DNA from: Allobogoriella deserti
GTDB taxonomy: Bacteria > Actinomycetota > Actinomycetes > Actinomycetales > Actinomycetaceae
DNA length: 64,000 bases
Direction of reading: 5' to 3'
NCBI RefSeq assembly: GCF_042680605.1
Contig: NZ_JBHUEE010000007.1
Span: 186,001 to 250,000 of the forward strand
The position numbers and the translations under genes are program-made. This document shows, piece after piece, positions 1-8,285 of the stretch; within the stretch, counting starts at the first letter, position 1; every line of letters begins with the position of its first letter. The notes beneath the pieces are model-generated. The model was not told the DNA's origin. It saw nothing but the letters and a program-made list of their open reading frames with translations, and did not search any database.

Positions 1-286
1 AGAGGTTCGACCGGAGCTGCCACATTCGCTGCAGGTGAGGGCCGGTCGGCACATCAGCCGTCGTGATGTCGCGAAGCCACTGGACCGCAACCTCGGCTTC
101 GTCCAACCCGATCTTGCCTCCGAGGAACAGGCCGCGGGTCGCGGAGAGCACCTCGGTCCGCCAATGCTCGGGCGCGATCCAGGCCGGATCATCCCGCAGC
201 ACCCGGACGGCTCGCATGACCCGGGGGTCGGCTTCCGGATCTCCGTGCAGCGCCAGGACGGTGACTGACGCGTCCGGAGCGATCAT
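1..286 (-). CDS. VapC/FitB-like PIN-domain toxin (partial, 3' end outside window)
   Basis: Reading leftward from an ATG at 286 gives about 95 residues with no stop before the window edge, so the C-terminus is missing. The start overlaps the antitoxin stop by 4 nt (ATGA), the usual layout of a toxin-antitoxin operon. The N-terminus MIAPDASVTVLAL carries the early Asp of PIN nucleases. A Glu follows in APEHWRTEVLSA around residues 39-50, and MWQLRSNL near the edge matches the conserved WELR-N segment of VapC proteins. PIN toxins are Mg-dependent RNases that cleave tRNA, rRNA or mRNA. The family call is inferred from motif pattern and context; the last acidic residues lie outside the window. Confidence 0.7.
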   Translation of the reverse strand, partial: MIAPDASVTVLALHGDPEADPRVMRAVRVLRDDPAWIAPEHWRTEVLSATRGLFLGGKIGLDEAEVAVQWLRDITTADVPTGPHLQRMWQLRSNL

Positions 287-522
287 GCGTCGGCGCGCTC
301 GCGTGCGGAGTCGAGGGAGCTGAGCACGTCGGCCGTCGTCACGCCGGTGGCTCGACGGGAGGCAGCCACCTGATCGAGGAGCACGCGGTTGGCAGCAAAT
401 GACGCCTCCCGCATGACGACGTCGCGCAGGAACATCGTCAGCGACTGTCCTCGCTCGCGGGCGCGTTCGGCCAGGACGTCACGGACGTCGTCGGGGACGT
501 CTCGGATCTGCAGATAGGCCAT
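283..522 (-). CDS. FitA/VapB-like ribbon-helix-helix antitoxin
   Basis: A 79-residue protein beginning MAYLQIRDVPDDVRDVL, the beta-strand plus first helix of FitA-type ribbon-helix-helix antitoxins. A long helical C-terminus would wrap around the PIN toxin. It should neutralise the toxin and bind the operon promoter as a dimer. I chose the internal ATG at 522 rather than the upstream one at 558 because the family starts at this strand and because a promoter ends six bases before it, giving a probable leaderless message. The downstream toxin overlaps it by 4 nt. The pair faces away from the DUF255 gene. Confidence 0.75.
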   Translation of the reverse strand: MAYLQIRDVPDDVRDVLAERARERGQSLTMFLRDVVMREASFAANRVLLDQVAASRRATGVTTADVLSSLDSARERADA

Positions 523-528
523 CCACTC

Positions 529-558
529 AGAATACGTTGGTCGTGCATGCATACTCAA
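529..558 (-). promoter_or_regulatory. Promoter of the toxin-antitoxin operon, probably leaderless
   Basis: On the minus strand a -35 box TTGAGT (553-558) is followed after 18 bp by a -10 box TATTCT (529-534), and the antitoxin ATG begins 6 nt further on. Transcription would start at or next to the ATG. The spacer holds the self-complementary run TGCATGCA, a possible site for autoregulation by the antitoxin. Confidence 0.55.
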
Positions 559-728
559 TGCTCCATCGCCTCGTCCGCCGGACCCGCCATAGCCGTGCAG
601 CTTCGGCTGAGAATGCAGGCGCCACGAGACCTCCTACGCTGGAAGAACCGTCGTACGCCGGTGTCGTGCCTCCCTCTCGTGCCTCACACGGAGACGATGA
701 GACACGTGCCTCGTCAGGAGTGACAGCA

Positions 729-2744
729 ATGGCCAACCGCCTCGCTTCGGCAACGAGCCCCTACCTGCTCCAGCACGCCGGGAACCCGGTCCACTGGCAG
801 GAGTGGGGCGAGGAAGCGTTCGCCGAAGCCCGACGGCGAGACGTCCCGGTCCTGCTGTCCGTCGGGTACGCGGCGTGCCACTGGTGCCACGTCATGGCGC
901 ACGAGTCCTTCGAGGACGATCGGGTCGCGGAGGTGATGAACACCGGCTTCGTGCCGGTCAAGGTGGATCGCGAGGAGCGTCCCGACGTCGACGCGATCTA
1001 CATGAACGCCACCACCGCCCTGACCGGGCAGGGCGGCTGGCCGATGACGTGCTTCCTCACCCCGGACGGCGACCCGTTCTTCTGCGGCACGTACTACCCG
1101 CGGCCGCAGTTCCTCCAACTGCTGACCGCCGTCGGCGAGGCCTGGACCGAGCGTCGCGAGGAGGTGCTGCGCTCCGGCTCCCAGATCACCGACGTGATCT
1201 CCCGCGCCTCGGCCTCCACGCCCGTGAACGCCCTCGACGACGCCGCCCTGACCGACGCCGTCACCACGCTGCGCAGTCAGTTCGACGCCGTCAACGGCGG
1301 GTTCGGCACGGCCCCGAAGTTCCCGCCGAACATGGTCCTCGAGTTCCTGCTACGCCACCACGCCCGGACCCGTGGCGCCGACAAGCCCGACGCCGACAAG
1401 CCCGACGACGCCCTCGCCATGGCCCAACAGACCTGCGAGGCGATGGCCCGCGGCGGCATGTACGACCAGCTCGCCGGCGGGTTCGCGCGCTACTCGGTGG
1501 ACGCCGAATGGGTGGTGCCGCACTTCGAGAAGATGCTCTACGACAACGCCCAGCTGCTGCGGGTGTACCTGCACCTGCACCGAGCGACCGGTTCCGCCCT
1601 GGCCGAGCGGGTGGCCCGCGAGACGGCGGACTTCCTGCTCGCCGACATGCGCACGCCGGAGGGCGGGTTCGCCTCGGCGCTGGACGCCGACGCCGACGGC
1701 GTCGAGGGCCTGACCTACGCCTGGACGCCCGGCCAGCTGACCGAGGTGCTCGGGGAGGACGACGGCGCTAGGGCGGCCGAAGTCCTGTCCGTCACCGACT
1801 CGGGCACGTTCGAGCGCGGCACCTCCACGCTGCAGCTGCGCTCCGACCCGGACCCGCAGTGGTGGACCGAGGCGCGGCAGCGGCTGCTCTCGGCACGGGC
1901 CGAGCGACCACAGCCTGCCCGTGACGACAAGGTGGTCACCGCGTGGAACGGCCTGACGATCGGCGCCCTCGCCGAGGCCGGTGCACTGCTGGAGGAGCCG
2001 CGGTACCTCGAGGCAGCCCGGGCCTGCGCCGACTTCCTGCTCGCGACGCACCTCGTCGAGGGCTGCCTCCGTCGCACCTCCCGGAACGCGGCCGTCGGCA
2101 CGGCGGCGGGCGTCGCCGCCGACTACGGCAACCTGGCCGAGGGACTGCTCACGCTGCACCAGGCCACAGCGGAGCCGCGGTGGCTCGAGGCGGCCGGCGG
2201 TCTCCTGGAGGTGGCGCTCGACCGCTTCACCGACGGGTCGGGCGGGTTCTTCGACGTCGCCGACGACCAGGTCAGCGCCGGTCAGCTCATCACCCGGCCG
2301 AAGGATCCCAGCGACAACGTCGAACCGTCCGGACAGTCCGCCCTCGCCGAAGCCCTGCTGACCTACGCAGCGCTGACCGGCTCGACCCGACACCGCGAGG
2401 CGGCCGAGCGCGCCGTCGCGGCGGCGGGAGCCATCGCCCGCCAGGCGCCGCGGTTCGCGGGATGGACACTCGCCGTCGCCGAGGCGGTGGCAGCCGGACC
2501 GCTGCAGGTCGCCGTCGTCGGGGATGACGGCGGGGAGCTGATCCGGACCGTGCGGCGGTCGGACTCCCCCGGCCTGGTCTCCGTCGCCGGCGAACCGGAC
2601 GCCGACGGCGTGCCCCTGCTGGGCGATCGGCCGCTGGTCGACGGTGGCCCTGCCGCGTACGTCTGTCGAGGGTTCGTCTGCGACCGGCCGGTCACCACCC
2701 GGCAGGAACTCGAACGCGCCCTGACCGCAGGAGGTCCGCGATGA
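729..2744 (+). CDS. DUF255 thioredoxin-domain protein (YyaL/spermatogenesis-associated protein 20 family)
   Basis: A 671-residue protein of the YyaL/DUF255 family, at the family's usual length. The N-terminus LASATSPYLLQHAGNPVHW is the family signature, and the thioredoxin-like domain has a CHWC motif (C50/C53). Further family motifs are GGWPMTCFLTPDG, FCGTYYP, and in the six-hairpin region HFEKMLYDNAQLL and VVTAWNGL. The C-terminal part resembles an (alpha/alpha)6 barrel of the sugar epimerase fold. The biochemical role of the family is not settled. The start at 729 has AGGAG eight bases upstream, and the extra upstream reading frame lacks family sequence. The next gene overlaps by 4 nt and is probably translationally coupled. 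Confidence 0.9.
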   Translation: MANRLASATSPYLLQHAGNPVHWQEWGEEAFAEARRRDVPVLLSVGYAACHWCHVMAHESFEDDRVAEVMNTGFVPVKVDREERPDVDAIYMNATTALTGQGGWPMTCFLTPDGDPFFCGTYYPRPQFLQLLTAVGEAWTERREEVLRSGSQITDVISRASASTPVNALDDAALTDAVTTLRSQFDAVNGGFGTAPKFPPNMVLEFLLRHHARTRGADKPDADKPDDALAMAQQTCEAMARGGMYDQLAGGFARYSVDAEWVVPHFEKMLYDNAQLLRVYLHLHRATGSALAERVARETADFLLADMRTPEGGFASALDADADGVEGLTYAWTPGQLTEVLGEDDGARAAEVLSVTDSGTFERGTSTLQLRSDPDPQWWTEARQRLLSARAERPQPARDDKVVTAWNGLTIGALAEAGALLEEPRYLEAARACADFLLATHLVEGCLRRTSRNAAVGTAAGVAADYGNLAEGLLTLHQATAEPRWLEAAGGLLEVALDRFTDGSGGFFDVADDQVSAGQLITRPKDPSDNVEPSGQSALAEALLTYAALTGSTRHREAAERAVAAAGAIARQAPRFAGWTLAVAEAVAAGPLQVAVVGDDGGELIRTVRRSDSPGLVSVAGEPDADGVPLLGDRPLVDGGPAAYVCRGFVCDRPVTTRQELERALTAGGPR

Positions 2745-3094
2745 GCCGGAGTACCCGCGAGGTCCTCGAGTCGCACCTCGCCCATCGCGAGTCCGGCGAC
2801 CTCGAGGGTGACCTCGCCGAGAACTACCACCCCGACGTCGTGCTGCTCTCCTGGGGTGAGGGCAGTGACCGCGGGCTCGACGGCGTCCGGCATCGGGCGC
2901 AGGTGCTCTCCTCCTATGTCGGTCACGGCGCGTTCGAGTACGAGGAACTGCTCGTCGAGGGCGAGATGGGCATGCTCCGGTGGAACGGCGTGGAGGGCGA
3001 GGTCCGCGTCCGCGACGGCGTGGACTCCTTCGTGGTCCGCGACGGTCTCATCGTGGCGCAGACGATCTACTACGTCGTCGACGGCTCGGACTGA
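2741..3094 (+). CDS. NTF2/SnoaL-like small protein
   Basis: A 117-residue protein whose ATG overlaps the stop of the DUF255 gene. The pattern of an N-terminal helix pair (STREVLESHLAHRESGDLEG), a conserved YHPDVVLLS segment and a curved sheet ending DGLIVAQTIYYVVD fits the NTF2-like/SnoaL fold. Members are small ligand-binding or isomerase-like proteins, and no catalytic residues can be assigned here. Co-transcription with the upstream gene is likely from the overlap. The gene ends six bases from the convergent lipoprotein gene. Confidence 0.7.
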   Translation: MSRSTREVLESHLAHRESGDLEGDLAENYHPDVVLLSWGEGSDRGLDGVRHRAQVLSSYVGHGAFEYEELLVEGEMGMLRWNGVEGEVRVRDGVDSFVVRDGLIVAQTIYYVVDGSD

Positions 3095-3095
3095 G

Positions 3096-3113
3096 GCCGG
3101 CTACGGCGCCGGC
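3096..3113. terminator. Short hairpin between convergent genes
   Basis: GCCGGC at 3096-3101 and GCCGGC at 3108-3113 can pair around a 6-nt loop in the tiny gap between the convergent NTF2-like and lipoprotein genes. There is no U-tract. It may act as a weak bidirectional terminator, but the stem is short and this GC-rich DNA yields such stems by chance. Confidence 0.25.
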
Positions 3114-4063
3114 ACGAGCGCCGAGCTGACCTCGACCACACCCTCCCCCAGCGCGTCGTCGAGCTGTTGCTGGAGCGTGCCGTCGTCGTAGATGACCGAC
3201 AGGCCGACGTGGTTCTCGGCCACCGAGATCCCGGCGCTCTGGTACCCCTCGATCTCGGACAGTTGCTGCTGCGCCGCCTCGAGGTCGGCGTGGCTGTGCT
3301 CCGCCGCTAAGACGCACAGCGCCCCGCCCCAGACCTCGCGCAGCTGCTCCTCGGCCGCGCCGGTCTCCCCCGTGACGAGGACGTTGACCACCAGCTGCCG
3401 CGGGTCGTTCATGGCAGCCTCGACCTCGTCGGGGTCGTCGCTGCCGTGGGCGGGGTTGATGGACTGGTCGAGCCACGATCCGGCGTACCCGTCCAGGTCC
3501 GCCGCGACGGCGAGCACCTCCTGGAGCGTCTCGTCGGTCGTCAGCGCGGGATCACGCACCTGCCACCCGCCGTCCGGCTCGGCGCACGGGGTCGACAGGT
3601 CGGTGCCGTTCTCGGGTGGTTCGCCGTCCCACTCGCTCGCGGGTGTCACCTCCTCGACGGTGAACTCCTCGCCGTCGTAGGTGCCGACGACGACGAACTC
3701 ACCCCACCGCACGCCTGCGGCTTCCTCGTACTCGCCCTCGTGAGCCGCCCAGTCCCAATCGGCCAGTCGCGGCCCACCGCACTGCGGCGGGTAGGACTCG
3801 GCGATCGCGCCCAGACACAGTTCGGCGCCGTCGCCGTCGTCGAGCACCGTCGCCGGGCTCCGCGTGGTCACTGCGGCGTCGGGATGTGGGGTCGGCGCCG
3901 CCGACGGGACCTCGCCGCTGCCGCCCGTGTCACCGCCCGGGCCGGCACCACCACCCGTGTCACCGGCATCGCCGCCGCATCCGGCCACGAGCACGGCCCC
4001 GGCCACGAGGACGGGGAACATCGAAACCTTCGGTGGCCGCCTCATCAAGACATGATGACGCAT
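3101..4063 (-). CDS. Secreted lipoprotein of unknown function
   Basis: A 320-residue predicted lipoprotein. From the start at 4063, backed by a GGAGGG ribosome site five bases upstream, the protein has a basic n-region, a hydrophobic stretch FPVLVAGAVLVAG and a lipobox cysteine at about residue 29. A Gly/Ser/Pro-rich linker follows. The mature part has several Cys (LCLGAIAES, SYPPQCGG, STPCAEPDGG, GALCVLA) that may form disulfides outside the cell. The C-terminal half, with its EQLREVWGGALCVL and NHVGLSVIYDDG segments, looks like an alpha/beta domain. I do not recognise a characterised family. A longer upstream start exists but would bury the signal peptide behind 39 residues. Confidence 0.7.
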   Translation of the reverse strand: MRHHVLMRRPPKVSMFPVLVAGAVLVAGCGGDAGDTGGGAGPGGDTGGSGEVPSAAPTPHPDAAVTTRSPATVLDDGDGAELCLGAIAESYPPQCGGPRLADWDWAAHEGEYEEAAGVRWGEFVVVGTYDGEEFTVEEVTPASEWDGEPPENGTDLSTPCAEPDGGWQVRDPALTTDETLQEVLAVAADLDGYAGSWLDQSINPAHGSDDPDEVEAAMNDPRQLVVNVLVTGETGAAEEQLREVWGGALCVLAAEHSHADLEAAQQQLSEIEGYQSAGISVAENHVGLSVIYDDGTLQQQLDDALGEGVVEVSSALVPAP

Positions 4064-4154
4064 CGCGCCCTCCCGGCGCCGGTTACGCCGACGCACCCCT
4101 CCGGTTGCCGGTATCGCCGACGCACCGCACAGTCGACACCGGAGGAGGTGTGCG

Positions 4155-5186
4155 ATGAACCGCCATCTGAGCGAAGACAAGGCCGAGTCGCCGCCCGATC
4201 TGCGCGCGGCGTCGTGGGGCTACACCGCCCGCAAGGCGCTGCGCGAGTTCGGCGCCGACGACTGCACCGACCTCGCCGCCGCCCTGACCTACTACGCGGT
4301 GCTGTCCATCTTTCCCGCCCTCATCGCCCTCGTCTCGCTGCTCAGCCTCGTCGGCCAGGGGCAGACCACGAACACACTGACGTCGATGGCCGAGGACCTC
4401 GTTCCGGGAACGGCCATGAACACGCTCGGCCCGGTCATCGAGAACCTCACGACGGCGCCCGCCCCGGGCATCGGACTCGTCGTCGGTCTGCTCGTGGCGC
4501 TGTGGACAGCGTCGAACTACGTCACGGCCTTCTCCCGGGCGATGAACCGGGTGTACGAGATCGAGGAGGGACGCCCGCTGTGGAAACTGCGCCCGGCGAT
4601 GTACCTGCTGACCCTGGTCATGCTGGTGCTCGTCGCCCTCGGCGCCGTCATCCTCGTGATCTCCGGACCCATCGCCGAGCAGGTCGGATCCCTCATCGGC
4701 CTCAGCGGCGTCGCGGTGACGATCTGGAACATCGCCAAGTGGCCGGTGCTCCTCATCGCCGTCATCGCCGCGATCGCCCTGCTGTACTGGGCGACCCCGA
4801 ACGTACGGCAGCCGAAATTCCGGTGGATCTCGCCCGGCGCCATCATCGCCATCGTCGTGGCGCTCCTCGCCTCGCTGGCTCTGGGTTTCTACGTCGCCAA
4901 CTTCGGGAGCTACAACGAGACGTACGGCGCCCTGGGCGGCGTCATCGTGGCGCTGCTGTGGCTGTGGGTGATGAACCTCGCCCTGCTGTTCGGCGCGGAG
5001 TTCGACGCCGAGCTGGAGCGGTCCCGCGAGCTGCAGGCCGGCATCCCCGCCGAGGAGACCATCCAGCTACCCGCTCGGGACACCAAGGCCAGCGAGAAGA
5101 AGGCCGAGAAGGCCCGGGCCGACGTCGAACGCGGGCGGGCTTTGCGCGTCTCGCGCGGGCGGACCCAGGACCCCGACGAGGTCTGA
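4155..5186 (+). CDS. YihY/virulence factor BrkB family membrane protein
   Basis: A 343-residue inner-membrane protein. The family signature lies near the N-terminus: DLAAALTYYAVLSIFPALIA (residues 36-55). Five further hydrophobic segments give about six membrane spans, and the motif SYNETYGALGGVIVALLWLW near the end of the membrane domain is typical. The C-terminal tail is charged and cytoplasmic. The family was once called ribonuclease BN by error; its function is unresolved, with a transport role suspected. The start has a strong GGAGGAGGTG ribosome site. It is transcribed divergently from the lipoprotein gene. Confidence 0.88.
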   Translation: MNRHLSEDKAESPPDLRAASWGYTARKALREFGADDCTDLAAALTYYAVLSIFPALIALVSLLSLVGQGQTTNTLTSMAEDLVPGTAMNTLGPVIENLTTAPAPGIGLVVGLLVALWTASNYVTAFSRAMNRVYEIEEGRPLWKLRPAMYLLTLVMLVLVALGAVILVISGPIAEQVGSLIGLSGVAVTIWNIAKWPVLLIAVIAAIALLYWATPNVRQPKFRWISPGAIIAIVVALLASLALGFYVANFGSYNETYGALGGVIVALLWLWVMNLALLFGAEFDAELERSRELQAGIPAEETIQLPARDTKASEKKAEKARADVERGRALRVSRGRTQDPDEV

Positions 5187-5190
5187 ACGA

Positions 5191-5239
5191 CCCGAGGGAG
5201 CACAGCTCCTGGGGACCCGACCTCGAGTCATCCCTCGGG
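5191..5239. terminator. Inverted repeat between convergent genes, possible terminator
   Basis: CCCGAGGG at 5191-5198 and CCCTCGGG at 5232-5239 form an 8-bp perfect inverted repeat across a 33-nt loop in the gap between the convergent YihY and sugar dehydrogenase genes. The long loop and lack of a T-run make this only a modest terminator candidate. Confidence 0.3.
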
Positions 5240-5244
5240 CGTGG

Positions 5245-6462
5245 TCACAGGTCGTCGGGATCGACGACGACGATCCGATCGTCCTCGGGCGCCGGGGCAC
5301 CGCGCGAGGTGTTCGACGTCAGCAGCCACAGCTGACCCGCACTGTCCACCTCCGCCGCACGAAGCCGGCCGTACTCGCCGGCCAGCAATCGCTCGGGCTC
5401 ACCGACGTCGGCGCCGTCCAGCGGCACCCGCCACAGCGACTCGCCACGCAGCGCCGCGACGTAGACCTCCTCCTCGGTCACCGCGATCCCGCTGGGTGAG
5501 GCGTCGGCTGGTCGCCAGGTCAGCAGCGGGTCGGTGTACTCGGCGCCGCCGCCGTCGCCCTCGACCTGTGGCCAGCCGTAGTTCTCACCCGGCTCGATGC
5601 GGTTGAGCTCGTCCCACGTGTCCTGGCCGAACTCGCTGGCGACCATGGTCCCGGCGTCCTCGCCGGACGGGATCCATCCGAGTCCCTGGACGTTGCGGTG
5701 CCCGAGCGACCACACAGGCGAGTCCGAGGTGGGGTTGCCGGCGGCCGGGTCACCGTCGCGGTCGACCCGCAGGATCTTGCCGGCCAGCGAGTCGAGGTCC
5801 TGCGCGGCGGACCTGTCGTCCGCGTCCCCGGAAGCGACGTAGAGGAAGCCATCCGGGCCGAACGCCAGCCGGCCGCCGTTGTGGCGCTGCGGATGGTGCG
5901 GGATCCCCTCGAGGACGACCTCCTGGACGCGGAGGTGCCCGCTGTCGAGCTCGCCGTCGTCGAATCGCAGCCGGATCACGCGGTTGTCCTCGTCCGTGGT
6001 GGCGTAGACGTAGACGTTCGCGGGGTCCTCCGGGTCGGCGGCGATACCGAGCAGGCCGCCCTCCCCGCCATGCGCGACCCCGGGCACGACGGCGGCCTCG
6101 GTGACCTCGCCGTCGGGGCTGATCCGCAGGATGCGGGCGGTGTCGCGCTCGGTGACGAGGGCGTCGCCGTCGGGAAGGAAGGTCAGGCCCCAGGGCGAGC
6201 GGAGGCCGGTGGCCAGAACTCCCGGTTCGGCGACCTCGGGCCCGTCCGCGCCGTCTTGGGTGCGGTCGTCATCAGGGTCGTCAGCGCCGTCGTCATCAGA
6301 GCCGTCTGCGCCACCGGGCTCGGCGGTCGCAGACGGGACCGCGTCGGTGCTGGCCGGCGTCGAGGCGTCCTCCGGCCCGGAGGTGCACGCCGCGACGGTC
6401 GCGCCGGCGACCACCAGTGCCGCTGCCCGGCCTCGGCCCGATCCTGACATCGACGTCGTCAT
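5245..6462 (-). CDS. PQQ-dependent aldose sugar dehydrogenase-like lipoprotein
   Basis: A 405-residue exported protein of the soluble glucose dehydrogenase/YliI-type six-bladed beta-propeller family. The signal peptide ends in a lipobox with Cys at residue 26, followed by a very acidic Asp/Gly linker of about 45 residues. The propeller begins at LATGLRSPWGLTFLPDG. It carries the family motifs GGEGGLLGIAADP, HNGGRLAFGPDGFLYV, LGHRNVQGLGW and FGQDTWDELNRIEPGENYGW. Known relatives oxidise aldoses with PQQ outside the membrane. No PQQ synthesis genes are visible here, so the cofactor would have to be imported. It lies 16 bp after the STAS gene in the same direction. Confidence 0.85.
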   Translation of the reverse strand: MTTSMSGSGRGRAAALVVAGATVAACTSGPEDASTPASTDAVPSATAEPGGADGSDDDGADDPDDDRTQDGADGPEVAEPGVLATGLRSPWGLTFLPDGDALVTERDTARILRISPDGEVTEAAVVPGVAHGGEGGLLGIAADPEDPANVYVYATTDEDNRVIRLRFDDGELDSGHLRVQEVVLEGIPHHPQRHNGGRLAFGPDGFLYVASGDADDRSAAQDLDSLAGKILRVDRDGDPAAGNPTSDSPVWSLGHRNVQGLGWIPSGEDAGTMVASEFGQDTWDELNRIEPGENYGWPQVEGDGGGAEYTDPLLTWRPADASPSGIAVTEEEVYVAALRGESLWRVPLDGADVGEPERLLAGEYGRLRAAEVDSAGQLWLLTSNTSRGAPAPEDDRIVVVDPDDL

Positions 6463-6478
6463 TCCGGGAACGGCGTGA

Positions 6479-6850
6479 TCATTCGGGGAATGGCGGGCAC
6501 TGGTCGAGGATCTCGAGCTGGTGGTCGAGCCCAGTGACGGACAGCACGAACCGCATGGTGTCTGGCGGCTGGATCACCCGGGTGGGCAGCACGCCGGCGA
6601 GGCGGCGCAGACGCACCACGCCGGCGGAATCCATGAGGCGGACCGTCCGGGCGTCGACGTCCACCGGCGCCCCTGCCGCGACGCATTCCTGAACGGCCAC
6701 GGCCAGCTCCGAGTCCATGTCACGGTCGATGCGACCGGAGACGACCAGGCGTGTCCGCGCGTTCGAGAGCAGCACAGCGACGGCGTCCCTCGTGGCCGCA
6801 GCGCTGTCTCCCGGCTGCAGCCCGTGCTGTGGGAGGTGGGTCACCGGCAT
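6479..6850 (-). CDS. STAS-domain protein
   Basis: A 123-residue single-domain protein of the STAS (anti-sigma-factor-antagonist-like) type. The core is TRLVVSGRIDRDMDSEL, then VDVDARTVRLMDSAGVVRLRRL, where the Ser of MDSAG sits at the usual phosphorylatable position. I chose the internal ATG at 6850 because GAGGGG lies six bases upstream and the longer reading frame adds only low-complexity residues. Such proteins usually work with a kinase or phosphatase partner in stress or envelope signalling, but none is adjacent. The sugar dehydrogenase gene follows after 16 bp, suggesting co-transcription without an obvious functional link. Confidence 0.7.
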   Translation of the reverse strand: MPVTHLPQHGLQPGDSAAATRDAVAVLLSNARTRLVVSGRIDRDMDSELAVAVQECVAAGAPVDVDARTVRLMDSAGVVRLRRLAGVLPTRVIQPPDTMRFVLSVTGLDHQLEILDQCPPFPE

Positions 6851-7043
6851 TCTGCGCCCCCTCACCGGAGGACGGCCCGCGCCCTCCCCTACCGAGCAGC
6901 TCGTGGCTCGAGCTTGCCACACCGGAGCGGGAATGGGAATGCTCCGTCACGCGATGGGCTACCGATGAGGTGCGAATTTGAACAATCTCTGACCAGAAGG
7001 TGACTCAGCAGTAATGCCGCCTCAGGACAGTGGTCGCCGAGGC

Positions 7044-8285
7044 TCACTCGTACCGGGTGCCGCCGGGCGTCGCGAGCACGAGTTGCCCTTGGCCGGTGAG
7101 CGTCAGCTCTTCCTCGTCCGGCGTGACGTACACGGCCTGGCCACGCTCCAGGCGCGTCTCGTTCCGCCCGCCGTGCACGTGGGGCGATCCGGCCGTGGCG
7201 ACGGCCACCGCGGGTCCGGACAGGCGGACGCGCGGCCGTTCGCCGGCGCTGCCGCCCGAAGCGGGCATCGACGTCAGGCGGGTGAGGGCGAACTCCGGGC
7301 CCGGGCCGAGATGCGCGACGCCGGGCGCAACCTCCGTGGGCCGGGCCACCACCTCGCGGCGCTCGCGGAAGTCGGTGATGCGCTGCAGCGCGGCGACGTC
7401 GATGTGTTTGCCGGTCAGTCCCGCGCGGATCACGTTGTCCGAGGCGCGCATCACCTCGATGGCGAGACCTCCCAGGTAGGCGTGGATCTCCCGGGGCTGG
7501 ACGTAGACCGCCTCCCCCTCCTCGAGGTGGACGCGGTTCATCAGTGACGCCACGAGGATTCCGGGATCGCCGGGGCGGCTCGCCCCGAGCTCGGCGAGGG
7601 TCCGGGCCTCGGCCTCGAACCGTCCGCCCGGGTAGCGCTCCGCCGCCGCGACGACCGCTCGGCACAGCGATTCGGCGCTCGCGCTGCCGTCGAGGAACCA
7701 CGCGACGAGGCGACGTAGCGTCTCCTCGGGTTCGCCGTCGAGCTTCGCGGCGAGGTCGTCGAGCGGCCGGCGGTCCTCGGCGGACGCGGCGGCCTCGGCC
7801 AGCTCGGCGACCAGGGTCTTCGTCGCATCGAGCGGCCGGAAGCCGACGAGCGCGTCGAACGGCCCGCCGAGGGCGAGGGCCAGTTCGGGCTTCGGGTACG
7901 GGTCCTTGTAGGTGCGCTCCGGGTCGGTGAGGGCGACGCCGCGTGCGTTCTCGTCCGCGAACCCGCGCTGCGCCTGTTCGGCGTCGGGGTGCACCTGGAT
8001 CGACAACGCCTGCGCTGCGGCGAGGACCTTCATGAGGACGGGGAACTCGTCACCGCCGCGTGAGGCGCCGAGTGCGCCCTCCGGATCGGCCGCGATCCAC
8101 TCGTCGAGCCGCTCGTGGCCTCCGGCCGCCTCCGGGGTGAGGATGCGGCTGGGGCTGAGCTGGTGGCTGCCGAGCCAGAGTTCCGCCTCGGGCCCGCCGG
8201 ACGGTGGCCGCCCGGTGAACTCGGCGATGGCCTCGTGTGAGCCCCAGGCGTAGTCGCGTGGTTCGTTGGTGATCGGCAGGAGCAT
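7044..8285 (-). CDS. manA: Mannose-6-phosphate isomerase, class I (typical length)
   Basis: A 413-residue type I phosphomannose isomerase that interconverts mannose 6-phosphate and fructose 6-phosphate in the cytoplasm. The start MLLPITNEPRDYAWGS is the family N-terminus. The zinc-binding QVHPD motif lies at residues 97-101, followed by YKDPYPKPELALAL and the C-terminal barrel segment EGEAVYVQPREIHAYL, which supplies the remaining zinc ligands and active-site Arg region. The ATG overlaps the stop of the upstream, larger isomerase gene by 4 nt. The pair should be one transcript controlled by the palindromes at 10070 and 10171, and would feed mannose from the nearby GH38 enzyme into glycolysis. 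Confidence 0.92.
   Translation of the reverse strand: MLLPITNEPRDYAWGSHEAIAEFTGRPPSGGPEAELWLGSHQLSPSRILTPEAAGGHERLDEWIAADPEGALGASRGGDEFPVLMKVLAAAQALSIQVHPDAEQAQRGFADENARGVALTDPERTYKDPYPKPELALALGGPFDALVGFRPLDATKTLVAELAEAAASAEDRRPLDDLAAKLDGEPEETLRRLVAWFLDGSASAESLCRAVVAAAERYPGGRFEAEARTLAELGASRPGDPGILVASLMNRVHLEEGEAVYVQPREIHAYLGGLAIEVMRASDNVIRAGLTGKHIDVAALQRITDFRERREVVARPTEVAPGVAHLGPGPEFALTRLTSMPASGGSAGERPRVRLSGPAVAVATAGSPHVHGGRNETRLERGQAVYVTPDEEELTLTGQGQLVLATPGGTRYE

Noticed and set aside
1350..2393. 347-codon minus-strand frame inside the DUF255 gene
   Set aside because: Antisense shadow; no ribosome site, no family motif, and the sense frame is conserved along its whole length.
6851..7043. 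Leader or riboswitch upstream of the STAS gene
   Set aside because: The 193-bp gap shows no recognisable riboswitch core or strong hairpin, and promoter-like boxes there are no better than chance.
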